The notes under the pieces were generated by a model. It ran no database searches and had not been told where the DNA came from. It saw only the letters and a program-made list of their open reading frames with translations. Of a stretch of 64,000 bases of DNA, positions 35,235 through 44,323 are shown in pieces; positions within the stretch are counted from its first letter, which is position 1, and every line of letters starts with the position of its first letter. Source of the DNA: Massilia sp. YIM B02769 (lineage in GTDB: Bacteria > Pseudomonadota > Gammaproteobacteria > Burkholderiales > Burkholderiaceae_D); the NCBI RefSeq assembly GCF_030411995.1, contig NZ_JASNRC010000007.1, positions 251,599-315,598 of the forward strand, read 5' to 3'. Made by a program: the position numbers and the translations under genes.

Positions 35235-36458
35235 ATGGGCAACCGGCCGCCAGCAGCCATCGCGCACGGCGCCGACGCGCCGCCACCGCTGGTCGCCCAC
35301 CTGGTCTCGCGCCTCGACACGGCCGCCGCCGGCCTGCTCGACCTGCTCGACCATGCGCCGGCGGGAAGCTACCGCCACGCCGTCGTCTGCCTGGGCGGGC
35401 ACAGCGCCGCCCATGCCGGACTGCGCGAACGCGGCGTCGAGGTGGTCGACCTGGCGCGGCGCGGCGGCGCCGGCTTTTATCTCGCGCTCTACCGCGCCCT
35501 GCGCGCGCTGGCGCCGGACCTGGTCCATACCCGCAGCCTCGGCAACCTCGACGCCCAGCTGGTTGCGGCGCTGGCCGGGGTCAGGCTGCGGGTGCACGGC
35601 GAATACGGGCGCCAGGCCGCGCACGACCCGGGCGCCGGATTCGCCTCCAGGACACGCGGCGCCGGCGGCTGGAAGGCGGTACGGCGCCTGCGCACGCAAC
35701 TGTTGCGGCGCGCCCTGTGCCCGCTGGTCCGGCACTACATCGCCGCCAGCGCCGAACAGGAACGCTGGCTGATCGAGCGGGTCGGCGCCGCGCCCTCGCG
35801 CGTGACCCAGATCCCGGCCGGGGTCGACAGCCTGGCCTTCCACCCGCGCCTCGGCCCGCACGTGGCGGTTGGCCCGGCCGGCTTCATGCACGACGAGGTC
35901 TTCGTGATCGGCAGTGTCGGCCGCATGGACGAGGCCGGCAATCATGCGACCCTGGTCGACGCCTTCCTGCGCCTGATCGCCTCGCCGCATGCGGCGCACC
36001 GTCGCCTGCGCCTCCTGATCGCCGGTGACGGTCCGCTGCGCGCCGCCTGCCAGGCCACGCTCGAACGCGCCGGCGCCGGCGCGCGCGCCTGGCTGCCGGG
36101 CGAGCGCCGCGACACCGCCCAGCTGATGCGCGCCATGGACCTGATGGTCTTGCCGGCGCGCGCGGGCGGCTGCGCCGGCGCCCTGCTCGAAGCCATGGCC
36201 AGCGGCCTGCCGGTGGTGGCCACCGCCGTCGGCGCCCACCGCGAGCTGGTGCAGCCCGGCCTGACCGGCATCCTGGTGCCGCCGCTGTCGCCCGAGATCA
36301 TGGCCGCCGCCATCGCCGACTATTGCCGCATCCCCGAGATGGGCCTGCGCCACGGCGCCCGCGCACGCGGCCAGGTGATCACCCACCACAGCCTGGCGGC
36401 GATGGCGCGCAGCCACTGCGCGGTCTACGACGCCCTGCTGCGCGAGGCCGGGCGCTAG
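35235..36458 (+). CDS. Exosortase-A-type sugar transferase 2 homologue (TIGR03088-like), first Glu of EX7E missing
   Basis: A 407-residue GT4-family glycosyltransferase. Recognisable parts are VAHLVSRLDTAAAGLLDLLD at the N-terminus, LVHTRSLGNLDAQLVAALAG near residue 95, IPAGVDSLAFHP near 195 and EAMASGLPVVATAVGAHRELV near 319. GT4 enzymes carry E-x7-E; here the second Glu is E319 but the first position is Gly311 (ARAGGCAGALLEAM). The gene would act in assembling the polysaccharide linked to exosortase-A systems. It directly follows the other transferase and is convergent with the asparagine-synthetase-like gene, 31 bp away. No exosortase gene lies in the window. Confidence 0.8.
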   Translation: MGNRPPAAIAHGADAPPPLVAHLVSRLDTAAAGLLDLLDHAPAGSYRHAVVCLGGHSAAHAGLRERGVEVVDLARRGGAGFYLALYRALRALAPDLVHTRSLGNLDAQLVAALAGVRLRVHGEYGRQAAHDPGAGFASRTRGAGGWKAVRRLRTQLLRRALCPLVRHYIAASAEQERWLIERVGAAPSRVTQIPAGVDSLAFHPRLGPHVAVGPAGFMHDEVFVIGSVGRMDEAGNHATLVDAFLRLIASPHAAHRRLRLLIAGDGPLRAACQATLERAGAGARAWLPGERRDTAQLMRAMDLMVLPARAGGCAGALLEAMASGLPVVATAVGAHRELVQPGLTGILVPPLSPEIMAAAIADYCRIPEMGLRHGARARGQVITHHSLAAMARSHCAVYDALLREAGR

Positions 36459-36489
36459 CGCCGGCGCCAGGCCGGCACCGGCGCGGCGC

Positions 36490-38268
36490 CTACGACATCA
36501 CCAGCGGCGCCACCGTTGCCAGACGGCTGCCGTGCGCGCAACCGTCGTGGCGCTGGCGCACGAACCACTGCTCCAGCATCATCAGGAGCCAGACCGTTTG
36601 TCCGTGCAGTTCGGGATCAAGCGGCAGGCGGCGCGACAGCAGCAGGTCGAGGAAGTCGCGGCGCAGGATGCGGCGCCGCGCCAGGTCGTTCAGGCTGTCG
36701 CAGGCAAGCGCGCGCAGGCGTGCATCGGCCTGCAGCCAGCGCCCCAGCGGCATGCGCGGCGCCGCCGTGCCGTACGCGCTGCAGCCGGGGGCGAGCTCGC
36801 GCAGGAGCGCGGCAAACAGCTTGCGCCGGCCGGCGTCGAGCTTGTGCGCCGGCGCCAGGCGCGCCGACGCCGCCACTACCGCATCGTTCAGGTAAGGGTG
36901 CAAGGGATCGATGCCGGCGGCGGCGCAGGCGCCGGCAAAGGCCGGCAAGACCCGGCAGGGCAAGTCGAGCTGGAGTTCGAGTTCGACCTGGCGGTTGGCG
37001 CCGCTGCGCGCCTGGGCACCCCACCATAGCGCTTCCTGCAAGGCGGCGGGCGCATCGGGGTCGACCAGTTCCAGGAAGGCCGGTTCGAACAACGCGTCCA
37101 GGCCGTAGGCGGGCAAGGGATTCGCGCGGCGCAAGCGCGCCGCCAGGCGGTACAGCACCGGCTCGATCGCCAGCTGGCGCAGCGCGCCGGGCAGGCGTTC
37201 GTAGCGGCCGGGCCGGGCCAGTGCGCCGAAGCGCCGGCCGCCGCCGAACAGCTGGGCCGCGCCCTGGGCCCCGGCCAGGCGGGTGGCGCCGTCGGCACGC
37301 GCGGCCTGGGCCGCGGCGAACAGCGCAAAGGCCGCCGGATCGCCGCAGGGGCCATCGCCGGCCGCCGCCAGCAGCGGCACGGCTTCCACCAGGTTGCGCG
37401 CGCCGACCAGCAGCGCGCGGTGCCGGCTCCCCAGGCGGCGGGCGGCGCCGCTGGCCGGCTCCAGGGCCGGTTCGGCGCCCGGGGCGAAGCCGACGGCGAC
37501 GGTGGCCAGCGGCGCGCCGCTGTGGCGCTGCAGCAGGCCGGCCAGGACCACGCTGGCCGCGCCGCCGCCGAGCAGGACCGCGGTCGCGCCGCTGGAATGG
37601 CCGGTATCGGCGGCCGCGCCAACGCAGGCGTCGGCGGCGCAACTGAGGGCATCGAGCAGGCCGGCCTGCGGCGCGGCGCCAAGCGCATGCTCGGTGAAGC
37701 GCATGCGCCAGTAGCGCAGCCGTTCGGCGCGCCCGGCGCGCAGGTGCAGGCATTCGCCCGGCGCCAGGCGGCGCTGGCCGCTGTACAGGGTGCGGGTGGC
37801 GGGCAGCGCCTGCAAATACAGGTAATCGAAGATGGCTTGCGGGTCGATCTCGCGTCCGGCGCCGGGGTGGCGCGCCAGCGCTTCGCTGTGGCTGGCGAAC
37901 AGCAGCGTCCTGCCGACCATCTGGTAATACAGCGGGCGGGTGGCGCAGCGGTCGACGGCCAGCAGCGCCTCGGCGCGCCGCTCGTCGAGGAGCGCAAAGG
38001 CGAATTGCCCGGACAGCGCGGCGCACGCCTTGGCGCCATGGCTGCGCCAGAGCCGGGCCAGTGCGCCCGGGCGCTCGCCCCAATAGGCGATCAGCAAGCC
38101 GTCCTCGTGGTACAGGCCGGGCAAGGCCGCGCCGGCCAGCGCGACCGCGCCCAGGCTGTGGGCGGCGCAGCGCGGCGGCGCGCCGTTGCCGCCATGCAGG
38201 GGCGCGGCCATGTCGAGGATCGGCAAGGCGCCGGGCTCGCGCGAAAACCAGCCGCACAGGCCGCTCAT
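36490..38268 (-). CDS. Asparagine-synthetase-like amidotransferase homologue with eroded active sites
   Basis: A 592-residue protein with the two-domain plan of AsnB-type amidotransferases found in exosortase-A clusters. The fold is clear: QFAFALLDERRAEALLAVDR, RPLYYQMVGRTLLFASHSEA and REIDPQAIFDYLYLQ. Functional residues are not. The N-terminus is MSGLCGWF, so Cys is residue 5 and cannot be the N-terminal glutaminase nucleophile (normally Cys2). The ATP-pyrophosphatase loop SGGxDS is LGGGAAS (233-239), and the GDGADE-type motif is AGAQGAAQLFGG (about 332-343). ATG 38268 overlaps the ligase stop (ATGA). The frame is intact over 1.8 kb, so this looks like a maintained pseudoenzyme. Confidence 0.78.
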   Translation of the reverse strand: MSGLCGWFSREPGALPILDMAAPLHGGNGAPPRCAAHSLGAVALAGAALPGLYHEDGLLIAYWGERPGALARLWRSHGAKACAALSGQFAFALLDERRAEALLAVDRCATRPLYYQMVGRTLLFASHSEALARHPGAGREIDPQAIFDYLYLQALPATRTLYSGQRRLAPGECLHLRAGRAERLRYWRMRFTEHALGAAPQAGLLDALSCAADACVGAAADTGHSSGATAVLLGGGAASVVLAGLLQRHSGAPLATVAVGFAPGAEPALEPASGAARRLGSRHRALLVGARNLVEAVPLLAAAGDGPCGDPAAFALFAAAQAARADGATRLAGAQGAAQLFGGGRRFGALARPGRYERLPGALRQLAIEPVLYRLAARLRRANPLPAYGLDALFEPAFLELVDPDAPAALQEALWWGAQARSGANRQVELELQLDLPCRVLPAFAGACAAAGIDPLHPYLNDAVVAASARLAPAHKLDAGRRKLFAALLRELAPGCSAYGTAAPRMPLGRWLQADARLRALACDSLNDLARRRILRRDFLDLLLSRRLPLDPELHGQTVWLLMMLEQWFVRQRHDGCAHGSRLATVAPLVMS

Positions 38269-39863
38269 GGCGCGGCCTCGGCAAACAGCGGCGCCAGTTC
38301 GCCGGCCAGCAGCGCGCGGTCGATCTGGCCGTCGCGCGCGCGCGGCAGCGGCGCCCGGCGCACGTCGACCATGGCCGGCAGCATGTGCTGCGGCAGCCTG
38401 GCGCGGCAGGCGCCGAACAGGATAGCGGAATCGAGCCGGGCGCCCGGACGCGCCGTGGCCAGCACCGCGATCACCTGGCCCAGCACCGGATGGGCGACGC
38501 CGACCGCCGCCGCTTCCGCCACCAGGCCGGTGCCGACCACGACCTTCTCGACTTCGCGCGCCCGCACCCGGTAGCCGCCGGTGGTGATGGTGTCGCTGCG
38601 CGCATCCACCAGGTAGAGGTAGCCGTCCATGTCCTTGCGCGCGCCGGCGCCGGGCCAGCGCCCGTTCTCCGCCAGCGCCAGGCCGGGCAGCGGCGGCAGC
38701 TGGCGGAACGCGGCGCTGCTGCGCCCCGGGTCGTTCCAGTAGCCGAGCGTGACCAGCGGCCCGCGCTGCACCAGTTCGCCCGTTTCGCCGGGTGCGCATT
38801 CGCGCCCGTCGGCGCGCAGCACCAGCCAGTCCGAATACGGCATCGCGCGCCCGATCGAACCGGGGCGTTCGTCGAGCTGGGACGGCATCAGGCAGGTCGA
38901 GCGGCAGGCGTCGCCGACGTCGTACATCAGGTGGATGCGGGTACGCGGCAGCGCGCGGCGCAGGGCGTCGAGCGCGCCCCGTTCCGGGCTGCCGCCGGCG
39001 CTGACCAGGAAGCGCAGGCAATCGGCGCCGCGGCCGAAGGACGCGCCGGCCAGGGCTTCCCAGGTGGCCGGCGCAGCCCAGAGGCCGGTGGGTTCGCCGC
39101 GTTCGAGCAGGGCCGCCAGTCCGGCGCTGTCGCCGGGTGCGCCGAGCCAGGCGGTGGCGCCCGCCGACAAGGTGGCGAGCAAGGTGTTCAGGCCGTAGTC
39201 GGTGTGCAGCGGCAGCGCCGCCAGGATGCGGTCGCCCGCGCCCAGGCCGACGCAGCGCGCGCTGGAGGCGGCGCCGGCCACCAGGTTACGCTGCGACAGC
39301 GCGCTGGCGGCCGGCTCGGCCGAGCGCGGGTCGTACAGCAAGGCGCCAAGCACCGGCATGCCGGCCGCCGGGGCCGCGCGGCCGGCGCCGGCCAGCCAGT
39401 CGTTCCAGCCGACGGCGCGCGGTCCGAAGCGGCGCGCGCCGGGCTTGCGCGCACCGGTGGCCGCCCCCTCGCCGAGCACCACCACGCTGCGCAGCGCCGG
39501 GCAATCGGCCAGGCCGGCGGCCAGTGCGGCTGCCTGGACTGCGCCGGCAACCAGAACGCGCGCCCCGCTGTGGCGCAACTGCGCGCACAGCTGGGCCGGC
39601 GCCAGTTGCGGGTCGAGCGGGACGAAGGCGCAGCCCGCGCTGGAGACGCCCAGCAGCAGCGCCACGCTTTCCGGACACGCCGCGAGGCAGCAGGCAACCC
39701 GGTCGTCGCGCCCGGCGCCGCTGCCGGCCAGCGCGGCGGCCACCGCCGTCATCGCCGCCGCCAGCCCGGCGTAACTGACGCGTCCCGCGCCATGGCGCAA
39801 GGCGGTGCTCGAGGGGGCGCGCGCGGCGATGCGTTCGACCAGTTCATGGATCAGCTGCGCCAT
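38265..39863 (-). CDS. Exosortase-A-associated acyl-CoA ligase homologue lacking AMP-forming motifs
   Basis: A 532-residue ANL-superfamily protein resembling exosortase-A-associated acyl-CoA ligases. Homology is clear in VPLDPQLAPAQL (residues 81-92), VTLGYWNDP near 375 and MDGYLYLVDARSDTITTGGY near 430. Catalytic motifs are lost: the P-loop normally reading like YTSGSTGxPKG is LYDPRSAEPAASAL (176-189), the TGD position reads GAGARKD, and the C-terminal catalytic Lys (GK-I/V) is Gln513 (ARDGQIDRA). It is unlikely to adenylate a substrate, although it could bind one. It is co-transcribed with the asparagine-synthetase-like gene and divergent from two hydrolase genes. Confidence 0.8.
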   Translation of the reverse strand: MAQLIHELVERIAARAPSSTALRHGAGRVSYAGLAAAMTAVAAALAGSGAGRDDRVACCLAACPESVALLLGVSSAGCAFVPLDPQLAPAQLCAQLRHSGARVLVAGAVQAAALAAGLADCPALRSVVVLGEGAATGARKPGARRFGPRAVGWNDWLAGAGRAAPAAGMPVLGALLYDPRSAEPAASALSQRNLVAGAASSARCVGLGAGDRILAALPLHTDYGLNTLLATLSAGATAWLGAPGDSAGLAALLERGEPTGLWAAPATWEALAGASFGRGADCLRFLVSAGGSPERGALDALRRALPRTRIHLMYDVGDACRSTCLMPSQLDERPGSIGRAMPYSDWLVLRADGRECAPGETGELVQRGPLVTLGYWNDPGRSSAAFRQLPPLPGLALAENGRWPGAGARKDMDGYLYLVDARSDTITTGGYRVRAREVEKVVVGTGLVAEAAAVGVAHPVLGQVIAVLATARPGARLDSAILFGACRARLPQHMLPAMVDVRRAPLPRARDGQIDRALLAGELAPLFAEAAP

Positions 39864-39931
39864 GTTTTCTCCGAAGATGCTGTAAATAAAGATTCATCAT
39901 TGAGAAAATCTGCCTCGGGATCATTGACGGG

Positions 39932-40003
39932 TATCAATTGATATTGCCACTGGCCGTCTGTCGGTCGTCAAGACGCCACGCCAGAGCGCGTGTCAAATTG
40001 ACA
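39932..40003. promoter_or_regulatory. Two related palindromes in the divergent ligase/hydrolase promoter
   Basis: TATCAATTGATA (39932-39943) is a perfect 12-nt palindrome, and TGTCAAATTGACA (39991-40003) is a perfect 13-nt palindrome around a central A. Their half-sites (TATCAA and TGTCAA) are alike and their centres are about 60 bp apart. They lie in the only AT-rich part of the cluster, between the divergent starts at 39863 and 40082, and look like operators of one regulator. TTGACA also matches the -35 consensus on both strands. Confidence 0.5.
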
Positions 40004-40081
40004 TAAATGCATGTTTAATCCCCCGGCTACGACACGCACGTCCCCGACGCGCCGCGCCGCGCCAGTGCAGGAGGTCCAGCC

Positions 40082-40924
40082 ATGAATGCTCCGCTCTTGA
40101 CCACGCCGCGCGTGGAGCCCTTCTTCTTCGACGCCGAACCGGGCACGCGTTTCAGCCTCTACCACGCGCCGAATCCGCAGGTCGCCCCGCGCGGCGCGAT
40201 CCTGTATGTCCATCCTTTTGCCGAGGAACTGACGCGCACGCGGCGCATGGCGGCGCTGCAGTCGCGCGCCTTTGCCGAGCTGGGATTCGCGGTCCTGCAG
40301 ATCGATCTGTTCGGCTGCGGCGACAGCTGCGGCGAATTCAGCGCCGGGCGCTGGGACATCTGGCGCGAAGACCTGGTGCTGGCCGCGAACTGGCTGGCCG
40401 AGCGCGACAGCGGCCCGCTGACGCTGTGGGGCCTGCGCCTGGGCGGCCTGCTGGCCCTCGACGTCGCCGCCCGGCTGCAGCCGCGCCGCCTGCTGCTGTG
40501 GCAGCCCTATCTCAGCGGGCGCGCCTGCATCAATCAGTTCCTGCGCCTGTCCGAGCAACTGAAGGACCCGGCGCCGGGCGCGCCGCGCAGCACCTCGGCC
40601 CTGCGCGCCCAGCTGGCCGTGCACGGGGCGATCGAGGTGGCCGGCTTCGAGGTGGCGGTGCCGCTGGTGAAGGCCATCGATGCCTGCGACGCCGCGCAGT
40701 TGACGCTGCCGCCCTGCGACGTCCACTGGCTGGCCTACGCCGGACCGGCGCCGGCGCGTGCCGCCGCCGGCGCCGCGCGCCTGAAGGAACGCTGGGCGGC
40801 GGGCGGCGCCCAGCTGCACTATTACCAGCTCGACGGCGCCCCCGAGTGGAGCGGCGCCGGCCACCTCGATTGTCCCGAGCTGCGCGCGGCAACCGCCACC
40901 CTGTTCGCGGGAGAGCCATCATGA
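40082..40924 (+). CDS. Exosortase-A system-associated hydrolase 2 homologue without GxSxG
   Basis: A 280-residue alpha/beta-hydrolase-fold protein behind AGGAGG. The pattern GAILYVHPFAEELTRTRRMA, FAVLQIDLFGCGDSCGEF and WDIWREDL fits the hydrolase 2 family that always accompanies a second hydrolase in exosortase-A clusters. At the nucleophile elbow it reads LWGLRLGGL, so Arg119 stands where a Ser would be expected. I cannot say from memory whether the whole family lacks the Ser. Near the C-terminus GAGHLDCPE could be the His loop. The next gene overlaps by four bases (ATGA). Confidence 0.78.
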   Translation: MNAPLLTTPRVEPFFFDAEPGTRFSLYHAPNPQVAPRGAILYVHPFAEELTRTRRMAALQSRAFAELGFAVLQIDLFGCGDSCGEFSAGRWDIWREDLVLAANWLAERDSGPLTLWGLRLGGLLALDVAARLQPRRLLLWQPYLSGRACINQFLRLSEQLKDPAPGAPRSTSALRAQLAVHGAIEVAGFEVAVPLVKAIDACDAAQLTLPPCDVHWLAYAGPAPARAAAGAARLKERWAAGGAQLHYYQLDGAPEWSGAGHLDCPELRAATATLFAGEPS

Positions 40925-41658
40925 AACTCGAGCAGCGCGCCCTGCGCTTTTCCTCGGGCGGCAACGCCCTGATCGGCATCGTCGACGTGCCCGAGCGGCC
41001 GCTGGCGCGCGGCCTGCTGGTGCTGGCCGACAGCCGCCAGTACCGCACCGGCAGCCACCGCCAGTTCACCCTGCTGGCGCGCCTGCTGGCCGGGCGCGGC
41101 GTGGCCGTGATGCGCTTCGACCGCAGCGGCGCCGGCGACAGCGAGGGCCGCGACGGCAGCGCCGACGACAGCGCAGATCTCGGCGCCGCGATGAAAGAAT
41201 TGTTCATCCACGTGCCCGAAATGAAAGAATCTGTCATCCTCGCCGCCGGCGACGCCACCCGCTCGGCGGCGCTGTATGCCGCCGGCGATGCGCGCGTCAC
41301 CGGCCTGGCCCTGTTCAATCCCGAATTGCCGGCGCCGCCGCCGCAGGAAAGCGGCGCACGGCGCTACATGCGGCGCTTCGCCCCGAAACTGCTGCGGCGC
41401 CACCTGCCGCACGCTGCGCCGCCCCGCGCGGCCGCCCTGCCGGCCGAACTGGCCGGCGCCTTCGATGCCTACGCTGGCCATATCCTGCTGGTGCTGGGCA
41501 GCGCCGATCCGGCCTACGAGCGCACCGCGCGCCTGCTGGAGCGGCGGCGCGCGCATTGCCGCCGGGTCGAGATCGCCGGCGCCGACGGGGATTTCAGCCG
41601 CAGCGACTGGCGCGAAGCGGTGGCCGCCGCCAGCACCAGCTGGCTGACTTCCTGGTGA
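40921..41658 (+). CDS. Exosortase-A system-associated hydrolase 1 homologue without GxSxG
   Basis: A 245-residue alpha/beta-hydrolase-like protein overlapping the previous gene. ALIGIVDVPERPLARGLLVL, YRTGSHRQFTLLARLLAGRG and VMRFDRSGAGDSEG are characteristic of hydrolase 1 of the exosortase-A system. The elbow region reads VILAAGDATRSAALYA (106-120) and has no GxSxG or other clear nucleophile motif. The region after it is short and Arg/Ala/Pro-rich. It closes the accessory cluster; nadB begins 77 bp downstream. Function would be in polysaccharide or lipid processing at the envelope, if any catalytic activity remains. Confidence 0.75.
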   Translation: MKLEQRALRFSSGGNALIGIVDVPERPLARGLLVLADSRQYRTGSHRQFTLLARLLAGRGVAVMRFDRSGAGDSEGRDGSADDSADLGAAMKELFIHVPEMKESVILAAGDATRSAALYAAGDARVTGLALFNPELPAPPPQESGARRYMRRFAPKLLRRHLPHAAPPRAAALPAELAGAFDAYAGHILLVLGSADPAYERTARLLERRRAHCRRVEIAGADGDFSRSDWREAVAAASTSWLTSW

Positions 41659-41735
41659 GGCCAGGCGCAAGGCGCCGGGACGGATATGGTGCAAATCGCT
41701 TATAGTGATGCCCTTGTATACATATTAGACTTGCC

Positions 41736-43364
41736 ATGAAATTTGACGTCGCTATTGTCGGCAGCGGTTTGGCCGGCTTGTCGGTGGCTTTGCATCTCGC
41801 CGAGACGCGCAAGGTTGCAATCATCTCGAAACGCGCCCTCCTCGACGGGGCCAGCAACTGGGCGCAAGGCGGCATCGCCGCGGTGCTCGATTCCGGCGAC
41901 AGCCATGACCAGCACATCGCCGACACCCTGGTGGCCGGCGCCGGCCTGTGCGACGAAGCGGCGACCCGCAGCATCGTCGAACACGGGCGCGAAGCGATCG
42001 AATGGCTGATCGCGCAGGGCGTGCCCTTCACCCGCGACGCCTCCGCCGAACTGGGTTTCCACCTGACGCGCGAGGGCGGCCACAGCCAGCGCCGCATCAT
42101 CCACGCCGCCGACGCCACCGGCCACGCGGTACAGGTGACGCTGGAACAGAAGGTGCGTGCACATCCGAACATCGCGCTGTTCGAACACCACTGCGCGATC
42201 GACGTCATCACCTCCGACAAACTCACGGGCAAGGGCGTGCACGGTGGCGCCCCGGCGCTGGTCGGCCAGCCGCGTTGCCACGGCCTGTACGTGCAGGACG
42301 AGTCGAGCGGCAAGGTCCTGACCTTCGAGGCCGAGCACACGGTGCTGGCCACCGGCGGCGCCGGCAAGGTCTATCTGTACACCACCAACCCGGACACGGC
42401 CACCGGCGACGGCATCGCGATGGCCTGGCGCGCCGGCTGCCGCGTGTCGAACATGGAGTTCATCCAGTTCCACCCGACTTGCCTGTACCACCCGTATGCG
42501 AAGTCCTTCCTGATCACCGAGGCGATCCGCGGCGAAGGCGGCCTGCTCAAGTTGCCGCCGGAAGCCGGCGTCGCCGCCGGCACGCGCTTCATGCCGGCCC
42601 ACGACGAGCGCGGCGAACTGGCCCCGCGCGACGTGGTGGCGCGCGCCATCGACTTCGAGATGAAGAAGCGCGGCCTCGATTACGTCCACCTCGACATCAG
42701 CCACCAGAGCCCGGAATTCCTGCAGGAGCACTTCCCGACCATTTACGCGCGCTGCCTGGAACTGGGCATCGACATCACGAAGGAGCCGATTCCCGTGGTG
42801 CCGGCCGTGCACTTCACCTGCGGCGGCGTGGTCACGGATCTCGCCGGGCGCACCGACATCCCAGGCCTGTACGCGGTCGGCGAGACGGCCTGCACCGGAC
42901 TGCACGGCGCCAACCGCCTGGCCAGCAATTCGCTGCTCGAATGCGTGGTCGTGGGCCGCGCCTGCGCCAGCCAGATCGCCGCCGCGCCGCCCATCGACAG
43001 CCCAGTGCTGCCGCCCTGGGACGAGAGCCGCGTCACCAACGCCGACGAGGAAGTCGTCATCGCCCATAACTGGGACGAGCTGCGCCGCTTCATGTGGAAC
43101 TACGTCGGCATCGTGCGCACCACCAAGCGCCTGGAGCGCGCACAGCACCGGATCAAGTTGTTGAAGGAAGAGATCGACGAGTACTACCGCAACTTCCGCA
43201 TCACCCACGACCTGCTCGAGCTGCGCAACCTGGTCGACGTGGCCTCGCTGATCGTGAACAGCGCGCTGTCGCGCCACGAGAGCCGTGGCCTGCACTACTC
43301 GCGCGATTATCCCGACACCCTGCCGAAGGCACTGCCGAGCGTCCTGACGCCGGCGCGGCGCTAG
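41736..43364 (+). CDS. nadB: L-aspartate oxidase (NAD de novo synthesis)
   Basis: A 542-residue flavoenzyme of normal length. It oxidises L-aspartate to iminoaspartate, which NadA condenses with dihydroxyacetone phosphate. The FAD Rossmann motif [15 protein letters not shown] is at residues 5-19. The fumarate-reductase-type active site is intact: [13 protein letters not shown] near 40, [10 protein letters not shown] near 245, [10 protein letters not shown] near 357 and [15 protein letters not shown] near 388. The helical C-terminal domain is complete. A TATAGT -10-like hexamer lies just upstream. NadB is separated from nadA and nadC, which lie 2 kb away on the other strand. Confidence 0.96.
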   Translation: MKFDVAIVGSGLAGLSVALHLAETRKVAIISKRALLDGASNWAQGGIAAVLDSGDSHDQHIADTLVAGAGLCDEAATRSIVEHGREAIEWLIAQGVPFTRDASAELGFHLTREGGHSQRRIIHAADATGHAVQVTLEQKVRAHPNIALFEHHCAIDVITSDKLTGKGVHGGAPALVGQPRCHGLYVQDESSGKVLTFEAEHTVLATGGAGKVYLYTTNPDTATGDGIAMAWRAGCRVSNMEFIQFHPTCLYHPYAKSFLITEAIRGEGGLLKLPPEAGVAAGTRFMPAHDERGELAPRDVVARAIDFEMKKRGLDYVHLDISHQSPEFLQEHFPTIYARCLELGIDITKEPIPVVPAVHFTCGGVVTDLAGRTDIPGLYAVGETACTGLHGANRLASNSLLECVVVGRACASQIAAAPPIDSPVLPPWDESRVTNADEEVVIAHNWDELRRFMWNYVGIVRTTKRLERAQHRIKLLKEEIDEYYRNFRITHDLLELRNLVDVASLIVNSALSRHESRGLHYSRDYPDTLPKALPSVLTPARR

Positions 43365-43377
43365 GGATGCGGGCCGC

Positions 43378-44280
43378 ATGAACCGCAAGCTCAGCGTCTC
43401 CACCGCCCTGCTCCTGACCGTGCCGCCCGTGCTCTGGGCCGGCAATGCCATCGTCGGGCGCCTGGTGCGCGACGCCGTGCCGCCGATGACCCTGAACCTG
43501 CTGCGCTGGAGCATCGCGCTGCTGGTGCTGGTTCCGCTGGGACGCGCGGCGCTTCGAGAAGGCAGCGGCATCCTGGCCAACTGGCGCCGCTACAGCCTGC
43601 TGGGCCTGTTCGGCATCGGTCTTTACAACTCGCTGCAATACCTGGCCCTGCAAAGCTCGACGCCGATCAACGTGACCCTGGTCGCTTCCGGCCTGCCGGT
43701 CTGGATGCTGCTGGTCGGGCGCCTGTTCTTCAAGGTGCCGGTCAAGCCGCGCCAGATCGTGGGCGCCGTGCTGTCGATCGTCGGCGTGCTGGTGGTGCTG
43801 TGCCGGGGCGATGTCCAGCAACTGGCCGGGCTGCGCCTGGTGACGGGCGACCTGTACATGATCCTGGCGACGATCGCCTGGTCCTTCTACAGCTGGCTCT
43901 TGATGCAGCAGCGCGACGTGCCGGGCATCCGCGCCGACTGGGCCGCCTTCCTGCTGATGCAGGTCGGTTACGGCGTGCTGTGGTGCGCGGCGCTGTCCGG
44001 CATCGAGTGGTCGGTCCAGGACGTCGATGTCGCCTGGAGCCCGACGGTCGCGGCCGCGCTGCTGTACGTGGCGATCGGGCCGGCGATCGTCGCCATGCGC
44101 TGCTGGGGCGCCGGCGTGCAGCGCGCCGGGCCGACCCTGGGCGCCTTCTTCATTAACCTGACGCCGCTGTTCACGGCGCTGCTGTCGTCCGCCTTCCTGG
44201 GCGAGGCGCCGCACTTCTACCATGCGCTGGCCTTCATGCTGATCGTCGGCGGGATCGCGGTGTCTGCGCGCCAGCGCTGA
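43378..44280 (+). CDS. EamA/DMT-superfamily transporter
   Basis: A 300-residue inner-membrane protein with about ten hydrophobic helices arranged as two EamA repeats. It starts 13 bp after nadB and is likely co-transcribed. Typical features are the N-terminal PPVLWAGNAIVGRLV, NLLRWSIALLVLVPLG, and in the second half FFINLTPLFTALLSSAFLGE. Drug/metabolite transporters export or import small molecules; the substrate here is unknown. Given its place between nadB and a sirtuin, a pyridine-related or amino-acid substrate is possible but speculative. Confidence 0.87.
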   Translation: MNRKLSVSTALLLTVPPVLWAGNAIVGRLVRDAVPPMTLNLLRWSIALLVLVPLGRAALREGSGILANWRRYSLLGLFGIGLYNSLQYLALQSSTPINVTLVASGLPVWMLLVGRLFFKVPVKPRQIVGAVLSIVGVLVVLCRGDVQQLAGLRLVTGDLYMILATIAWSFYSWLLMQQRDVPGIRADWAAFLLMQVGYGVLWCAALSGIEWSVQDVDVAWSPTVAAALLYVAIGPAIVAMRCWGAGVQRAGPTLGAFFINLTPLFTALLSSAFLGEAPHFYHALAFMLIVGGIAVSARQR

Positions 44281-44323
44281 CCCAGTGGTGCTAGCATCCT
44301 TGCTGACAGGAGGATGCATTGCG

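Noticed and set aside
39864-40081. A sigma-54 type promoter (GG-N10-GC) before the ligase gene
   Set aside because: The closest match has TG instead of GC at the -12 element.
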